Assembly (NCBI GenBank): GCA_035252155.1
Contig: DATFDL010000326.1
Span: 1 to 30,870 of the forward strand
DNA: 30,870 bases
Direction: 5' to 3'
Origin: JAICLL01 sp035252155
GTDB lineage: Bacteria > Planctomycetota > Planctomycetia > Pirellulales > JAICIG01
Part shown: positions 8,661 to 16,221 of the stretch, piece after piece
How positions within the stretch are numbered: position 1 is the stretch's first letter
How the letters are laid out: each line of letters starts with the position of its first letter
Program-made: the position numbers and the translations under genes
Notes under the pieces: generated by a model
The model's input: the letters and a program-made list of their open reading frames with translations, nothing else
Databases searched by the model: none
What the model was told of the DNA's origin: nothing

Positions 8661-9770
8661 ATGCTGAAACACTGGGTCACCGTCGCACTGGGCAGCGCAG
8701 TGCTCGCTTGTTCCATCGTTCGCTCTGAAGAGCAGCCCGCGGCCTGGCAGCCCGCGGCGGCGGGCAAGTATCTGGACCAGCGCGAGAACGCGTGGTTCGA
8801 TTTCGATAGCCGCGGCGAGAGAGCGACGCGCTCGACGTGCGTCAGTTGCCATAGCGTCTTGCCGTATCTGCTGGCGCGACCGGCGCTTCGCAAGATTGCA
8901 GGCGGCTCGGAGCCGACCGAGCAAGAAGCCAAACTGCTCGCACAAACCCGGATGCGCGTCGCGAACTGGAGCAAACTCGATAGCGACGCCTTCGGGCTGT
9001 TTTACGACAGCAGCGACGAGAAGAAACAGCAGTCGTGGGGCACCGAGGCGGTCTTTAATGCCGCCATCTTGTCCTTCAACGACGGCGATCAAGGCCGACC
9101 TTCACCGAGTGAGATCGCGCGGCGGGCGTTTGCGAACTTATGGGCGACTCAGGAACGCGATGGCCGGCACAAAGGCTCATGGAACTGGCTAGATTTCAAC
9201 GAACCGCCGTGGGGATGCCAGGAAGCCCGATATTTTGGGGCCGCGTTGGCTGCCATCGTCGTCGGCACGGCGCCGGGCTATTACACGCCCGGAACCGATC
9301 GAGAGGTCGATGCAAGCGTCGGACTGCTCAGCGGGTATCTGAAAGACAGGTTTGCGAGTCAGTGCCTGCACGACCAAACGTGGGCTCTCTGGGCCTCGGC
9401 CAGGCTCGAAGGAGTTTTGACAAGGTCCCAGCAAGACGAGGCGATCGAGCAGTTGCTTGGAAAACAGCGCGACGACGGCGGCTGGGCGTTGCCCTCGCTT
9501 GGCCCGTGGCAGCGCAACGATGGCACGCCGCAAGCGATGGTTTCCGACGGCTATGCCACAGGACTCGTGTTGCATGTTCTGCAAACGATGGGCGTGCCGA
9601 AAAGCGACCCAAAAATTGCCAGGGGTCTCGCATGGCTCAAGAGCAATCAGACGGCTGGCGGCGCGTGGCGATGCGCATCGGTCGTCAAACAGCGCGACCC
9701 AGCCAGCCACGTCGGCAAATTCATGTCCGATGCGGCCACCGCATTCGCGGTCCTCGCCCTAAGCCATTGA
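8661..9770 (+). CDS. Exported heme-motif protein with squalene-cyclase-like repeats
   Basis: The 369-residue protein starts at the ATG at 8661, the only in-frame Met directly followed by a signal peptide (MLKHWVTVALGSAVLACSIV; a VLAC lipobox-like site at 14-17 makes a lipoprotein possible). CVSCH at 60-64 is a single c-type heme attachment site. The rest resembles the alpha-barrel of squalene/hopene cyclases and prenyltransferases, with three QW-like repeats (RHKGSWNWLDF, KQRDDGGWALPSL, SNQTAGGAWRCAS). I see no DXDD catalytic acid motif, so it is unlikely to be a true hopene cyclase. The combination of one heme and a terpenoid-cyclase fold is typical of uncharacterised planctomycete proteins. 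It follows the broken paralogue after a 269-bp gap in which I see no gene. Function unknown; electron transfer or sterol/hopanoid binding are guesses. Confidence 0.85.
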   Translation: MLKHWVTVALGSAVLACSIVRSEEQPAAWQPAAAGKYLDQRENAWFDFDSRGERATRSTCVSCHSVLPYLLARPALRKIAGGSEPTEQEAKLLAQTRMRVANWSKLDSDAFGLFYDSSDEKKQQSWGTEAVFNAAILSFNDGDQGRPSPSEIARRAFANLWATQERDGRHKGSWNWLDFNEPPWGCQEARYFGAALAAIVVGTAPGYYTPGTDREVDASVGLLSGYLKDRFASQCLHDQTWALWASARLEGVLTRSQQDEAIEQLLGKQRDDGGWALPSLGPWQRNDGTPQAMVSDGYATGLVLHVLQTMGVPKSDPKIARGLAWLKSNQTAGGAWRCASVVKQRDPASHVGKFMSDAATAFAVLALSH

Positions 9771-9859
9771 AGCCGCGGCGCCCCAAATTGGCAAGCACCG
9801 TTGGGAACTCGCGCGGTGGCGAACCATGCGCGACGAAGCGACCCCAACTCGCCCCTCGC

Positions 9860-9881
9860 GGAACGCCACAGAGGGCGTTCC
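9860..9881. repeat. Hairpin repeat, family B, copy 1 (possible bidirectional terminator)
   Basis: GGAACGCC at 9860-9867 and GGCGTTCC at 9874-9881 form a perfect 8-bp stem with a 6-nt loop, followed by CTACAGAC. It lies in the 135-bp gap between the convergent heme-cyclase and DUF6817 genes, so it could end transcription from both sides, but no T-tract follows. A diverged copy with the same flank occurs near 12508, so it belongs to a dispersed family rather than being a unique terminator. Confidence 0.7.
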
Positions 9882-9905
9882 CTACAGACGTCGAATGTCA
9901 ATATC

Positions 9906-10457
9906 TCACACGGCGTCGCTGCTTGGCGCGAGGGCGAACACGCGGTCGTACGATTCTTGGGCCACGCCGCCGAGCCGCTGGGCCATGCGACGGTAGGCAT
10001 CGAAACGATAATCCCAATTGCCCGACCGGGCAACCTGCTCGAGCCAGTCGCAAAGATGCACTCGCACCAGGTCGTCGTAATCGCTGCGCGAAAGCTCCAT
10101 CGTCTCGCCGGTCTCGCGGTTGCGGATGTGGTAAGGCCCCTCGGATTCGAGTAAGGCGTCGAATGTCGAGCGATCCATCAGGCAGTTGACGTAGGCCAGC
10201 CGTTCGGCCCGCTCGCCGATCAAAGCCTGAATCTCCTGGCGGCGATCGAGCGGCAGCGACCATCGCCGAAACAGCTCAGTGCCATAAATCGAATGGAACA
10301 GGCCGGCCCGGCAGACGTCGCGCTCGCAACCCCAGGCTTCCAGATCGCGAAAGACGCCGATCAAATGTGCGAGAAAGCCTTTGGCCCCCGAGTGCGGAAC
10401 ATCTTCAGTGCCCAGTCCGCGCAAAAAATCGACCATCGAACGGTAAGCAGGATCCAT
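9906..10457 (-). CDS. DUF6817 family protein (HD-like)
   Basis: The 183-residue cytoplasmic protein has no signal peptide. It starts MDPAYRSMVDFLRGLG with GGAGAA 6 nt upstream. The pattern HSGAKGFLAHLIGVF (about 22-36), WGCERDVCRAGLFHSIYGTE (about 43-62) and DWLEQVARSGNWDYR matches DUF6817, a small helical family with spaced histidines reminiscent of HD-domain hydrolases. Metal binding by the His residues at about 22, 30 and 56 is plausible but unproven. Its start is 21 bp from the stop of the SDR gene upstream on the same strand, so the two are very probably co-transcribed. That pairing suggests a small-molecule metabolic role, but the substrate is unknown. Confidence 0.75.
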   Translation of the reverse strand: MDPAYRSMVDFLRGLGTEDVPHSGAKGFLAHLIGVFRDLEAWGCERDVCRAGLFHSIYGTELFRRWSLPLDRRQEIQALIGERAERLAYVNCLMDRSTFDALLESEGPYHIRNRETGETMELSRSDYDDLVRVHLCDWLEQVARSGNWDYRFDAYRRMAQRLGGVAQESYDRVFALAPSSDAV

Positions 10458-10478
10458 CGTTGTTCTCCGGTTGCTGGG

Positions 10479-11240
10479 TTATGATTGGACCATTCCGGCG
10501 ACGGTAAAGCCACCGTCGACACAGAGCGTTTGCCCGGTCACAAAGCTCGACCGGCTGTCGTCAAGCAGAAACATCGCCGCCGCGGCCACGTCGGCCGGGC
10601 TGCCGTAACGGTGCTGCGGCACCGCATCGGTCCACTTTACGCGGGCCTCGTCGGTGTGCATTTGCCGCACCAGGGGCGTCTCGATGGGGCCGGGCGCGAT
10701 GGCGTTGACGCGGATGCCCAGCGGCGCCAGCTCGACCGCCATCACTTGTGTGGCCAACAGCAAACCGGCCTTCGAAGCGCCGTAGGCGACGCGCCCCGAG
10801 TTGGCTCGAATGCCCGAGACGGAAGCGATGTTGACGATCGAGCCGCGGCCGCGCTGCCGCATCTGGCGGGCGGCCTCGCGGGCCACCACGAAGTTGCCGA
10901 TCAGATTCACTTCAAGGAATTTTCGGAAGAGCGCCGTGGATGTTTCGAGGCAATGCACGTCGGCCCCGATGCCGGCGGAATTGACCAGGCCGGTTAATGC
11001 GCCGATTTCTTCATCGCATCGCGCAATGAGTTGCCGCACAGCGTCCTCATCAGTCACGTCGAGTTGAAAGAAGTGCGCCGGCGAGGCGCGCTCAGCGAAG
11101 CGAGCGCGGGCCTGATCGAGATTCGCCCGATCGACGTCGGCGACGATGGCCCGCCAGCCTTGGGCGACGACAGCCTCGGCGATTGCCAGACCGATGCCCG
11201 AGGCGCCGCCGGTGATGATAATATTGTGTTCCGCAGCCAT
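10479..11240 (-). CDS. Short-chain dehydrogenase/reductase (SDR family oxidoreductase)
   Basis: The start is set at the ATG at 11240, which gives a standard-length SDR of 253 residues; the frame extends 40 codons upstream through Arg-rich, non-conserved sequence. The Rossmann motif TGGASGIG is at 10-17, and Asp35 ends the second strand, which favours NAD(H). NSAG is at 87-90, and the catalytic Asn112, Ser140, Tyr153 and Lys157 (YGASK) are all present. The C-terminal SSFVTGQTLCVDGGF is the usual closing signature. It is an intact classical SDR whose substrate cannot be read from sequence. It shares a probable transcript with the DUF6817 gene, and the polysaccharide deacetylase gene is 128 bp upstream. 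Confidence 0.93.
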   Translation of the reverse strand: MAAEHNIIITGGASGIGLAIAEAVVAQGWRAIVADVDRANLDQARARFAERASPAHFFQLDVTDEDAVRQLIARCDEEIGALTGLVNSAGIGADVHCLETSTALFRKFLEVNLIGNFVVAREAARQMRQRGRGSIVNIASVSGIRANSGRVAYGASKAGLLLATQVMAVELAPLGIRVNAIAPGPIETPLVRQMHTDEARVKWTDAVPQHRYGSPADVAAAAMFLLDDSRSSFVTGQTLCVDGGFTVAGMVQS

Positions 11241-11308
11241 CGTAAGCGACGCTCCGCGCCCCGTGGATCGGACATTATCGTTGTATCCTCGTGGAGCGCT
11301 TTCTGCCA

Positions 11309-11326
11309 CCCGCCGACTGCGGCGGG
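11309..11326. repeat. GC-rich hairpin, possible terminator
   Basis: CCCGCCG/CGGCGGG is a perfect 7-bp stem closed by an ACTG tetraloop. It lies between the deacetylase stop and the SDR start, both on the minus strand. In that direction no T-run follows, so termination is possible but not clear. I saw no second copy in this window. Confidence 0.5.
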
Positions 11327-11346
11327 CGGGCGTGCGATTGGTAGCG

Positions 11347-11372
11347 GCCAGAATTCTCACGAATTCTGCTAC
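11347..11372. repeat. Dispersed palindromic repeat, family A, single copy
   Basis: The core AGAATTCTCACGAATTCT forms a 7-bp stem (AGAATTC/GAATTCT) with a 4-nt loop. The 26-bp unit from GCC to CTAC is identical to the units at 20768 and 20803 and nearly identical at 20838. Its last bases overlap the stop codon of the deacetylase gene (11369-11371), so the gene ends inside the repeat. Confidence 0.85.
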
Positions 11373-12397
11373 TCAGCAACCCGTGCGGCAAGGGCGGTTA
11401 AATCGACGATCTCGGCACCGCCGTGGGCCTGATGAACCAGATCGCAAATCAGGCGGACCGATTCAAACTCCGGATCCTCCACGACCAAACACGAGGGATG
11501 CGCCAAAAAATCGAAGACGCTCTTCGTTTCGATCGCCCACTCGACCGCCCGGCGAATGGCTTCGAGAAAATCGGCCCGCCGCCAGCGGCCGCTGCGAAAC
11601 GCCGTGACGTCGCTGATGGGACTCATCGGCACTTCCACCAGCCCGCTAGGATAGACAAACGGCTGCGCTGCGCGCTGGGCCGCCAAGATCGACTCAAATA
11701 CCCGCGGCGGCGGGGATGCGCCATCGAGCATATTGTCGTGCGCGGGGTATTTGCTGCTCACCCAGCGATAGCCCAGCGAAAGCAGCATTTCTTGAATCCG
11801 TGGATGCGGCGCCAGGCCCTCGGCAAATCCGCCGGGCGTGCGAAAGCCGATTTCGTCGATGCCGGCACGTTGCTTGAGCGCCAGCCGCGTGAGCCGGATG
11901 TTATCGGCGATGACCTCTTCAGCCGAGCGTCCCGCGACCAGCCACCGGGCGCGGCGAAAACGGAACTGGGTTTCCTCGGCGGTGGCGGCCGTGACGTTCA
12001 CGTGGTCGTAGGTGTGGTTGCCGATCGAATGGTCGGCGGCCAGCGACTTGAGCCACTCGACATCGGGCTGTTCGAGCACGCGGCCCACGCAAAAGAAGTG
12101 CATCCGCCCGCCGGCTTCTTTCACCAGCCGGCCGGCCTCGACGGCGTATCGCTTGGTCGGCTCGTCGAGATTGCCTTTTTCGTAATCCCAGTGCGTCATG
12201 CCGCGGCGCGGATAATCGCGGCTCATCTCCAGATCGAAGGTGATGGCGATCTGGGCCCGCTTCGGCGGTTCGTCGCCGCGTGCCAATCCAGCGGCGCCCG
12301 CGGTGATCGCCGCCGCGGTCTTGAGCCATTGGCGGCGAGAAGATTTGCCAGCGCGTGTGCTCCGGCACTTTCCGGTTTTGACTTTTGCATTTTGCAT
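11369..12397 (-). CDS. Tat-exported polysaccharide deacetylase (NodB-type fold)
   Basis: The 342-residue protein carries a twin-arginine signal (SSRRQWLKTAAAITAGAAGLA, residues 19-39). The deacetylase fold follows: motif 1 is ITFDLEM with Asp55 (the usual second Asp is replaced by Leu), motif 2 is GNHTYDH with His128 and His132 as metal ligands, motif 3 is FRTPGG at 185-190, and LAHPSC near the C-terminus provides the late catalytic His. Such enzymes remove N-acetyl or O-acetyl groups from polysaccharides. The unusual FDLE motif is found in subfamilies away from chitin deacetylases, so the substrate is open. The ATG lies in an AAAATGC direct repeat with no clear Shine-Dalgarno, so the exact start is uncertain by several residues. 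The gene's stop codon lies within a family A palindromic repeat. Confidence 0.88.
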   Translation of the reverse strand: MQNAKVKTGKCRSTRAGKSSRRQWLKTAAAITAGAAGLARGDEPPKRAQIAITFDLEMSRDYPRRGMTHWDYEKGNLDEPTKRYAVEAGRLVKEAGGRMHFFCVGRVLEQPDVEWLKSLAADHSIGNHTYDHVNVTAATAEETQFRFRRARWLVAGRSAEEVIADNIRLTRLALKQRAGIDEIGFRTPGGFAEGLAPHPRIQEMLLSLGYRWVSSKYPAHDNMLDGASPPPRVFESILAAQRAAQPFVYPSGLVEVPMSPISDVTAFRSGRWRRADFLEAIRRAVEWAIETKSVFDFLAHPSCLVVEDPEFESVRLICDLVHQAHGGAEIVDLTALAARVAE

Positions 12398-12426
12398 TTT
12401 GACTTCTTAGGCGGAAGTTGCCGAAT

Positions 12427-12452
12427 GGTGGGACTCGCAAGCTCGTCCCACC
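12427..12452. repeat. Hairpin repeat GGTGGGAC/GTCCCACC
   Basis: A perfect 8-bp inverted pair with a 10-nt loop lies in the 132-bp gap between the cysteine hydrolase stop and the deacetylase start (both minus strand). The sequence GTAGGGTGGGACGAGCTTG on the minus strand resembles an intergenic element I have seen in planctomycete genomes (recollection, not searched). It could act as a terminator or RNA processing site. Confidence 0.6.
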
Positions 12453-12507
12453 CTACTTGCTCCGTGCCGGTCCGCGAGGGGCGGCGCGGACACGAATCGC
12501 AGTTTAC

Positions 12508-12536
12508 GGAACCGCACGGAGTCCGTTCCCTACAGA
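12508..12536. repeat. Hairpin repeat, family B, copy 2, containing a stop codon
   Basis: GGAACCGCACGGAGTCCGTTCC followed by CTACAGAC parallels the element at 9860-9889. The outer 5-bp stem (GGAAC/GTTCC) and the CGTTCCCTACAGAC flank are kept, while the inner stem has diverged. The TAG stop of the cysteine hydrolase gene (12530-12532) is part of the conserved flank. Confidence 0.65.
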
Positions 12537-13648
12537 CCCGAACGCTCGCTGTGCCCAACCTCGCGCGGGCGGATCCACGATACCTGCGTGATCAAATGAT
12601 CGAGCGAGGCGAACGAGATGTGGGCGTTGGTGGCGTAGCGGGGCGTGTTGTTGGCGGGAAACGTGGCCAACGTGGCGTCGCCCACTAGAAACACATTAAA
12701 GTCGCGCGCGAGATTCTGATAGCCCGCCGTAGTGCGGCAATAGCACATGTCGGTGCAGTAGCCGGCCAGCAGCACATGCCGGATGCCCTGCCGCGTCAAG
12801 AACTGTTTCAGCGGCTGGTAGCCCGGCTCGTCGTAGATCAGCACGTCGTTCGGATCGACGTCGATGGCGCGGGTGACGGGAATGGGCAGCTTCCAAAATC
12901 CTTCGTGATTGTAGCGCGCCGAGGAATCGAGCCCCGGAAACTGCTGAAAATAATCGACTACTGGCCGATCGGCCGACAGCTTGATCGCCTCGTCCAGCGG
13001 CTCACCACGGTAATCGAACGAGCGGAGCTTTTCGTCGAGCTCGCGAGCGCCTTGCCGCCGTTCTTCGGCGGTCGGAGTGTGCGAGAACGAGCGGTAAAGC
13101 TTGTGGCGAATGGCATCTTCCGGGCCGGGCAAGCTGTACATCACCAACCCGACCCGTCCGCGGAGCGATTTCAAAAATGGGTCGATTACTTCGCGGGTGT
13201 GTCGCGCGGAGAGATGGTTCTTTTCGGGCGTGCAGAAATCGGCGACGCCGGCCGGCTCGGGCGTGTTCCAACCCTGGCCGTCGTCGACGCCCCAGGGATG
13301 CACCACGATCACGGCGGTCTGGCTGGCCCGCAAGCGGTTCGGCATTTCAATAACGCCCCGCGCGTTGTACGAATATCGCCAGGCGCGGACATCGAGATCG
13401 CCGTCGTCGTCATCGACCAGCCGTGGAGCTTCGTAGCGCGTCGTCTCTTCGACCGGCTGGACGAACTCAGGATAATCGGCCAGCAACGGCGACGGGTCGA
13501 CGATCCGCGTAAGCCGGTTGGAATAGATACGTCCCGGCGGCGAGGGCGTCTCATCGGCGGCGGGCGACCGGGACGCGCGGCACAGAACCATTGCAACGGC
13601 CAGACCGGCGACACAACAAGAGCGAAACGAAGGTGGGCGATGATTCAT
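12530..13648 (-). CDS. Exported isochorismatase-family cysteine hydrolase
   Basis: The 372-residue protein has an N-terminal hydrophobic signal (about residues 11-30, ending SPAADE). The isochorismatase-like core starts at about 111 with TAVIVVHPWGVDDGQGW, where Asp122/123 is the expected catalytic acid, and ends with LLAGYCTDMCYCRTTAGYQN, where Cys302 of the TDMC segment is the predicted nucleophile. LVGDATLATFPA matches the family's next strand. It is longer than typical family members (about 200 residues) because of about 100 N-terminal residues and an insert (about 185-260). The nicotinamidase, isochorismatase or other amidase substrate cannot be told from sequence. Export of this fold is uncommon. 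The last residues and stop codon come from a dispersed hairpin repeat. Confidence 0.85.
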   Translation of the reverse strand: MNHRPPSFRSCCVAGLAVAMVLCRASRSPAADETPSPPGRIYSNRLTRIVDPSPLLADYPEFVQPVEETTRYEAPRLVDDDDGDLDVRAWRYSYNARGVIEMPNRLRASQTAVIVVHPWGVDDGQGWNTPEPAGVADFCTPEKNHLSARHTREVIDPFLKSLRGRVGLVMYSLPGPEDAIRHKLYRSFSHTPTAEERRQGARELDEKLRSFDYRGEPLDEAIKLSADRPVVDYFQQFPGLDSSARYNHEGFWKLPIPVTRAIDVDPNDVLIYDEPGYQPLKQFLTRQGIRHVLLAGYCTDMCYCRTTAGYQNLARDFNVFLVGDATLATFPANNTPRYATNAHISFASLDHLITQVSWIRPREVGHSERSGL

Positions 13649-13690
13649 GGTGCGGTGGTTAAATGGAGTTCGCAGACGTCGAAATTTGCC

Positions 13691-13764
13691 ACACTAACCC
13701 GAAGCGCAAGCGAGGAAAATCGGGACGTTCACATGGCCGCCTCGCTGGGGCATCGGGTTCGTGT
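13691..13764. repeat. Imperfect inverted repeat, 25-bp arms (family C, MITE-like)
   Basis: The arm at 13691-13715 (acactaacccgaagcgcaag, then cgagg) pairs with 13740-13764 at 21 of 25 positions, leaving a 24-nt loop. It lies between two divergent genes. The motif CCCGAAGCGCAAGCGAGG is, from memory, a common intergenic sequence in planctomycete genomes and often gives spurious 'TNPKRKRG' translations, as it does here. It has no coding capacity and no target-site duplication that I can see. Confidence 0.8.
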
Positions 13765-13879
13765 AGCCAGCATGAACGCGGGAATAAAACACGTCGCTGT
13801 GTTATCTTCACTACAGAAGACCATCGCTTGCAAGCCCCTGGGCCCATCCAGCGCGGCAGCCTCACCGATCTCCTTGCTT

Positions 13880-14575
13880 ATGGAGCCGCTCTCGACTGCT
13901 GGCCAGGAATCCTCCGAACCAGCCGCTCTCGCCAGGGGCGGCTGGCGACCGCAATTCGGTCTGCGCTGGCTGCTGGCGCTCACCGCCTGGGTGGCCGCGA
14001 TCATGGCCTTGGTCGTGAGCAGCCTGAACTCTTTGGTTATGTCGGCGGTCGGTTTTTCGCTGGCCGCTCTCAATTGCGCCGGTAAGCTGACCATGTTCCA
14101 ATCGGCCGCAAACCACCGCCGCGCGGTTGGGCTGGCTTGGCTGTTGTTGTTGGCGTCGTTGGGATTGCCCGCGGTGCGGGGATGCGGTAACGACGCCGTG
14201 CCGGGCTACAGCGCGGCGGCCGTGGCATGCAACTATCAGGTGCGGCCCCCGGTCGATCAGCCGATTGAGACTTGGGCGGCGGCGTATGTCGAATTCACCT
14301 GGCTCAACCTGGCAAACTTGCTCTTGATTCTTTCGCCGTTATTCATCCGTCGTGTGGAGCGCGGTCAAGGCCGCCACTATGGCGCCTTGCTCGCTTTGGC
14401 GTGTGCGGTCATGTGGTGTCTGCCGATCGGCGAGAGGCCGGGCACGCTGCTGATCGGCTATTATGTCTGGTGCTTGGCCGGACTATGTTTGCTGGCGAGC
14501 ATTCGCCTGCGCTGGCCGACGCTGCTGGCAATGGCGGTCTTGCCCTTGGCGAAATGGTTCTTGATGGGTCGCTGA
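13880..14575 (+). CDS. Multi-pass inner-membrane protein of unknown function
   Basis: The open frame runs much further upstream, but that part is antisense to the cysteine hydrolase, so I set the start at the ATG at 13880, giving 231 residues. PQFGLRWLLALTAWVAAIMAL at about 25-45 is the first membrane helix. Further hydrophobic stretches follow (LVMSAVGFSLAAL, AVGLAWLLLLASLGLPAV, LNLANLLLILSPLFI, ALLALACAVMWCLPI, LLIGYYVWCLAGLCLLASI, TLLAMAVLPLAKWFLM), for five to seven membrane spans. A non-membrane loop with VRGCGNDAVPGYSAAAVAC contains two Cys. I do not recognise the family. The stop is 9 bp from the next gene's ATG on the same strand, which indicates co-transcription. Confidence 0.7.
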   Translation: MEPLSTAGQESSEPAALARGGWRPQFGLRWLLALTAWVAAIMALVVSSLNSLVMSAVGFSLAALNCAGKLTMFQSAANHRRAVGLAWLLLLASLGLPAVRGCGNDAVPGYSAAAVACNYQVRPPVDQPIETWAAAYVEFTWLNLANLLLILSPLFIRRVERGQGRHYGALLALACAVMWCLPIGERPGTLLIGYYVWCLAGLCLLASIRLRWPTLLAMAVLPLAKWFLMGR

Positions 14576-14584
14576 ACGAATACA

Positions 14585-16105
14585 ATGCAATCGATGACAA
14601 TCTTCGACACCGCGAGGCCGGCTGTTTTCGTTCGAGCGGCGATTGCCGCCGTGGTCGTCATTCTCGCGATTGAATGCTCGGGGCAACAACCACAATCGAA
14701 CCATCGAAGGCCGACGAAGCCGACGGCAGCGGCCTTCGATGTTCTGCTGCGCGGTCCGATTCACGAAGGCTTCGCTCAGCCCGCTGTGCTTGATGCGGCG
14801 GAGCCCCTTCAGGTGCCGAAGCAGCCGCCCCCCGCGCTGCGCGAGTTTCCGCCGGCGATTCGCCCCGCCGCCAATCAGACCGTTTGGCTGCCGGGCTACT
14901 GGGGCTGGGACGAGGAACAAGACGATTTCGTTTGGGTGAGCGGCGTGTGGCGCGTTCCGCCGCCCGGCATGCGCTGGATCCCCGGCTACTGGTCTGCGCG
15001 AGACGACAAGTTCGCCTGGACGCCGGGCTTTTGGTTTGCGACAGAGGCGACTCGCTTGCAGTATTCGTTCAATCCGCCCGCTCACCCAAAGCCCGAGACT
15101 GAGCAGCCTGCCGCGGCGCCGAACCAGTTCTATGTGCCCGGCTATTGGGCGGCGGCGGGTGACAAATATATCTGGCGGCGTGGACATTGGGCGAAGTTTC
15201 ACGAAGGGTGGGTCTGGATGCCCACACGCTATGCGGCGACGCCGGCCGGCAGCGTGCTCCTGAGAGGCTACTGGGACTATCCGCTGGCGCGGCGAGGCGT
15301 GTTATTCGCGCCAGTGTCGCCGGCAAAAGGATCGGAGCAGCCCGGCACGTTTACACCCGAAGTAACCTTGGACGCACGCAGACTTAGCGAGATTCTCTTC
15401 ACCTGGACGGCGTATGGCCATTATTGTTTTGGCGACTACTTTGGCGACCGTTCCACGAAACGAAAGATTCGAGCGTGGTTTGCCGTGCCCAGCGATCCAC
15501 TCTTCGCCTATGAAAACTGGGTTCGCAGCCGCGTTCGTGCGGGTTGGCGCGAGTCGCTGGTGAATCGCTATCGAAGGCTGCAAAAAAATGCTGATTTGCG
15601 ACCATTGCGGCGGTTGGGCGATGCAACCACGCCCAATGCGCCGCTCGGTCGTGAACTGGCGGTGCCGCTCGACCAGTTGTTCCGCGCGTCCGATTCGCCA
15701 CTGCCATTGACGGCGCTTTCGTACGAGGCCCGTTCGAGCGCCGCTCAAGCGGCCGGCTCGATCGCACTGTTAGCCACCGCGCGGGCCAAGTTCGAAGTGG
15801 CGGCGTTAGACGAGCCGGCGGCCGGGCGGCCCATGGCGATGGCGCTGCCAATGCCCCTCGTCCAAGCACCTGCAAAGAGCAATGTGCCGCGGGTCGGAAC
15901 CACCGGTGAGTACATTCCCGGAGTGCAGTCGCGCGAGGTGCCGGGCTTTGGCCGACGAACATTGCCCGGCATGGCGGGGCGCAATATGCCGGGAGTTGAC
16001 ACCACGGCGCCGGGCGTAGTCGGTCCCGGTGTGTCGCCCGGCGCCGACACGCGCACGCTGCCCGGCGCCAAGCTGACCAAGCCGCAGGTTCCTCAACGCC
16101 CATAG
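14585..16105 (+). CDS. YXWGXW-repeat protein with Pro-Gly-rich C-terminal tail
   Basis: The 506-residue protein has a signal-like hydrophobic segment at about 13-31 (AVFVRAAIAAVVVILAIEC). Residues about 98-225 hold the Trp/Tyr-rich repeats: VWLPGYWGW, FVWVSGVWRVPPPGMRW, IPGYWSARDDKFAWTPGFWF, FYVPGYWAAAGDKYIWRRGHW and VLLRGYWDYP. These match the YXWGXW repeat family (associated with BcpO-like proteins), which is common in planctomycetes and has no known activity. A middle region of about 200 residues is helical and basic. The last 65 residues carry repeated PG units (YIPGVQS, EVPGFGR, TLPGMAG, NMPGVDT, TLPGAKL) and are probably disordered or wall-interacting. It is probably co-transcribed with the membrane-protein gene 9 bp upstream. 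ATG 14594 is an alternative start. Confidence 0.8.
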   Translation: MQSMTIFDTARPAVFVRAAIAAVVVILAIECSGQQPQSNHRRPTKPTAAAFDVLLRGPIHEGFAQPAVLDAAEPLQVPKQPPPALREFPPAIRPAANQTVWLPGYWGWDEEQDDFVWVSGVWRVPPPGMRWIPGYWSARDDKFAWTPGFWFATEATRLQYSFNPPAHPKPETEQPAAAPNQFYVPGYWAAAGDKYIWRRGHWAKFHEGWVWMPTRYAATPAGSVLLRGYWDYPLARRGVLFAPVSPAKGSEQPGTFTPEVTLDARRLSEILFTWTAYGHYCFGDYFGDRSTKRKIRAWFAVPSDPLFAYENWVRSRVRAGWRESLVNRYRRLQKNADLRPLRRLGDATTPNAPLGRELAVPLDQLFRASDSPLPLTALSYEARSSAAQAAGSIALLATARAKFEVAALDEPAAGRPMAMALPMPLVQAPAKSNVPRVGTTGEYIPGVQSREVPGFGRRTLPGMAGRNMPGVDTTAPGVVGPGVSPGADTRTLPGAKLTKPQVPQRP

Positions 16106-16107
16106 CA

Positions 16108-16148
16108 GCGGAATTTACTGCGTTGTCGTAGAATGGAATTCATTCCGC
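16108..16148. terminator. Weak hairpin after the YXWGXW gene
   Basis: GCGGAAT (16108-16114) and ATTCCGC (16142-16148) form a 7-bp stem. The loop contains a second small palindrome (GGAATTCATTCC). It begins 2 nt after the stop codon, but no T-tract follows, so the call is tentative. Confidence 0.3.
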
Positions 16149-16221
16149 CCTTTGCTTTACAAGCGCGCCGTCTGGACACTAAGATCCGTTAACCTCACGC
16201 GCCACGGATCCTGCCTCTTTT

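Noticed and set aside
12776..13879. Upstream part of the 599-codon plus-strand frame ending at 14575
   Set aside because: It is antisense to the intact cysteine hydrolase gene; only the part from 13880 has membrane-protein character.
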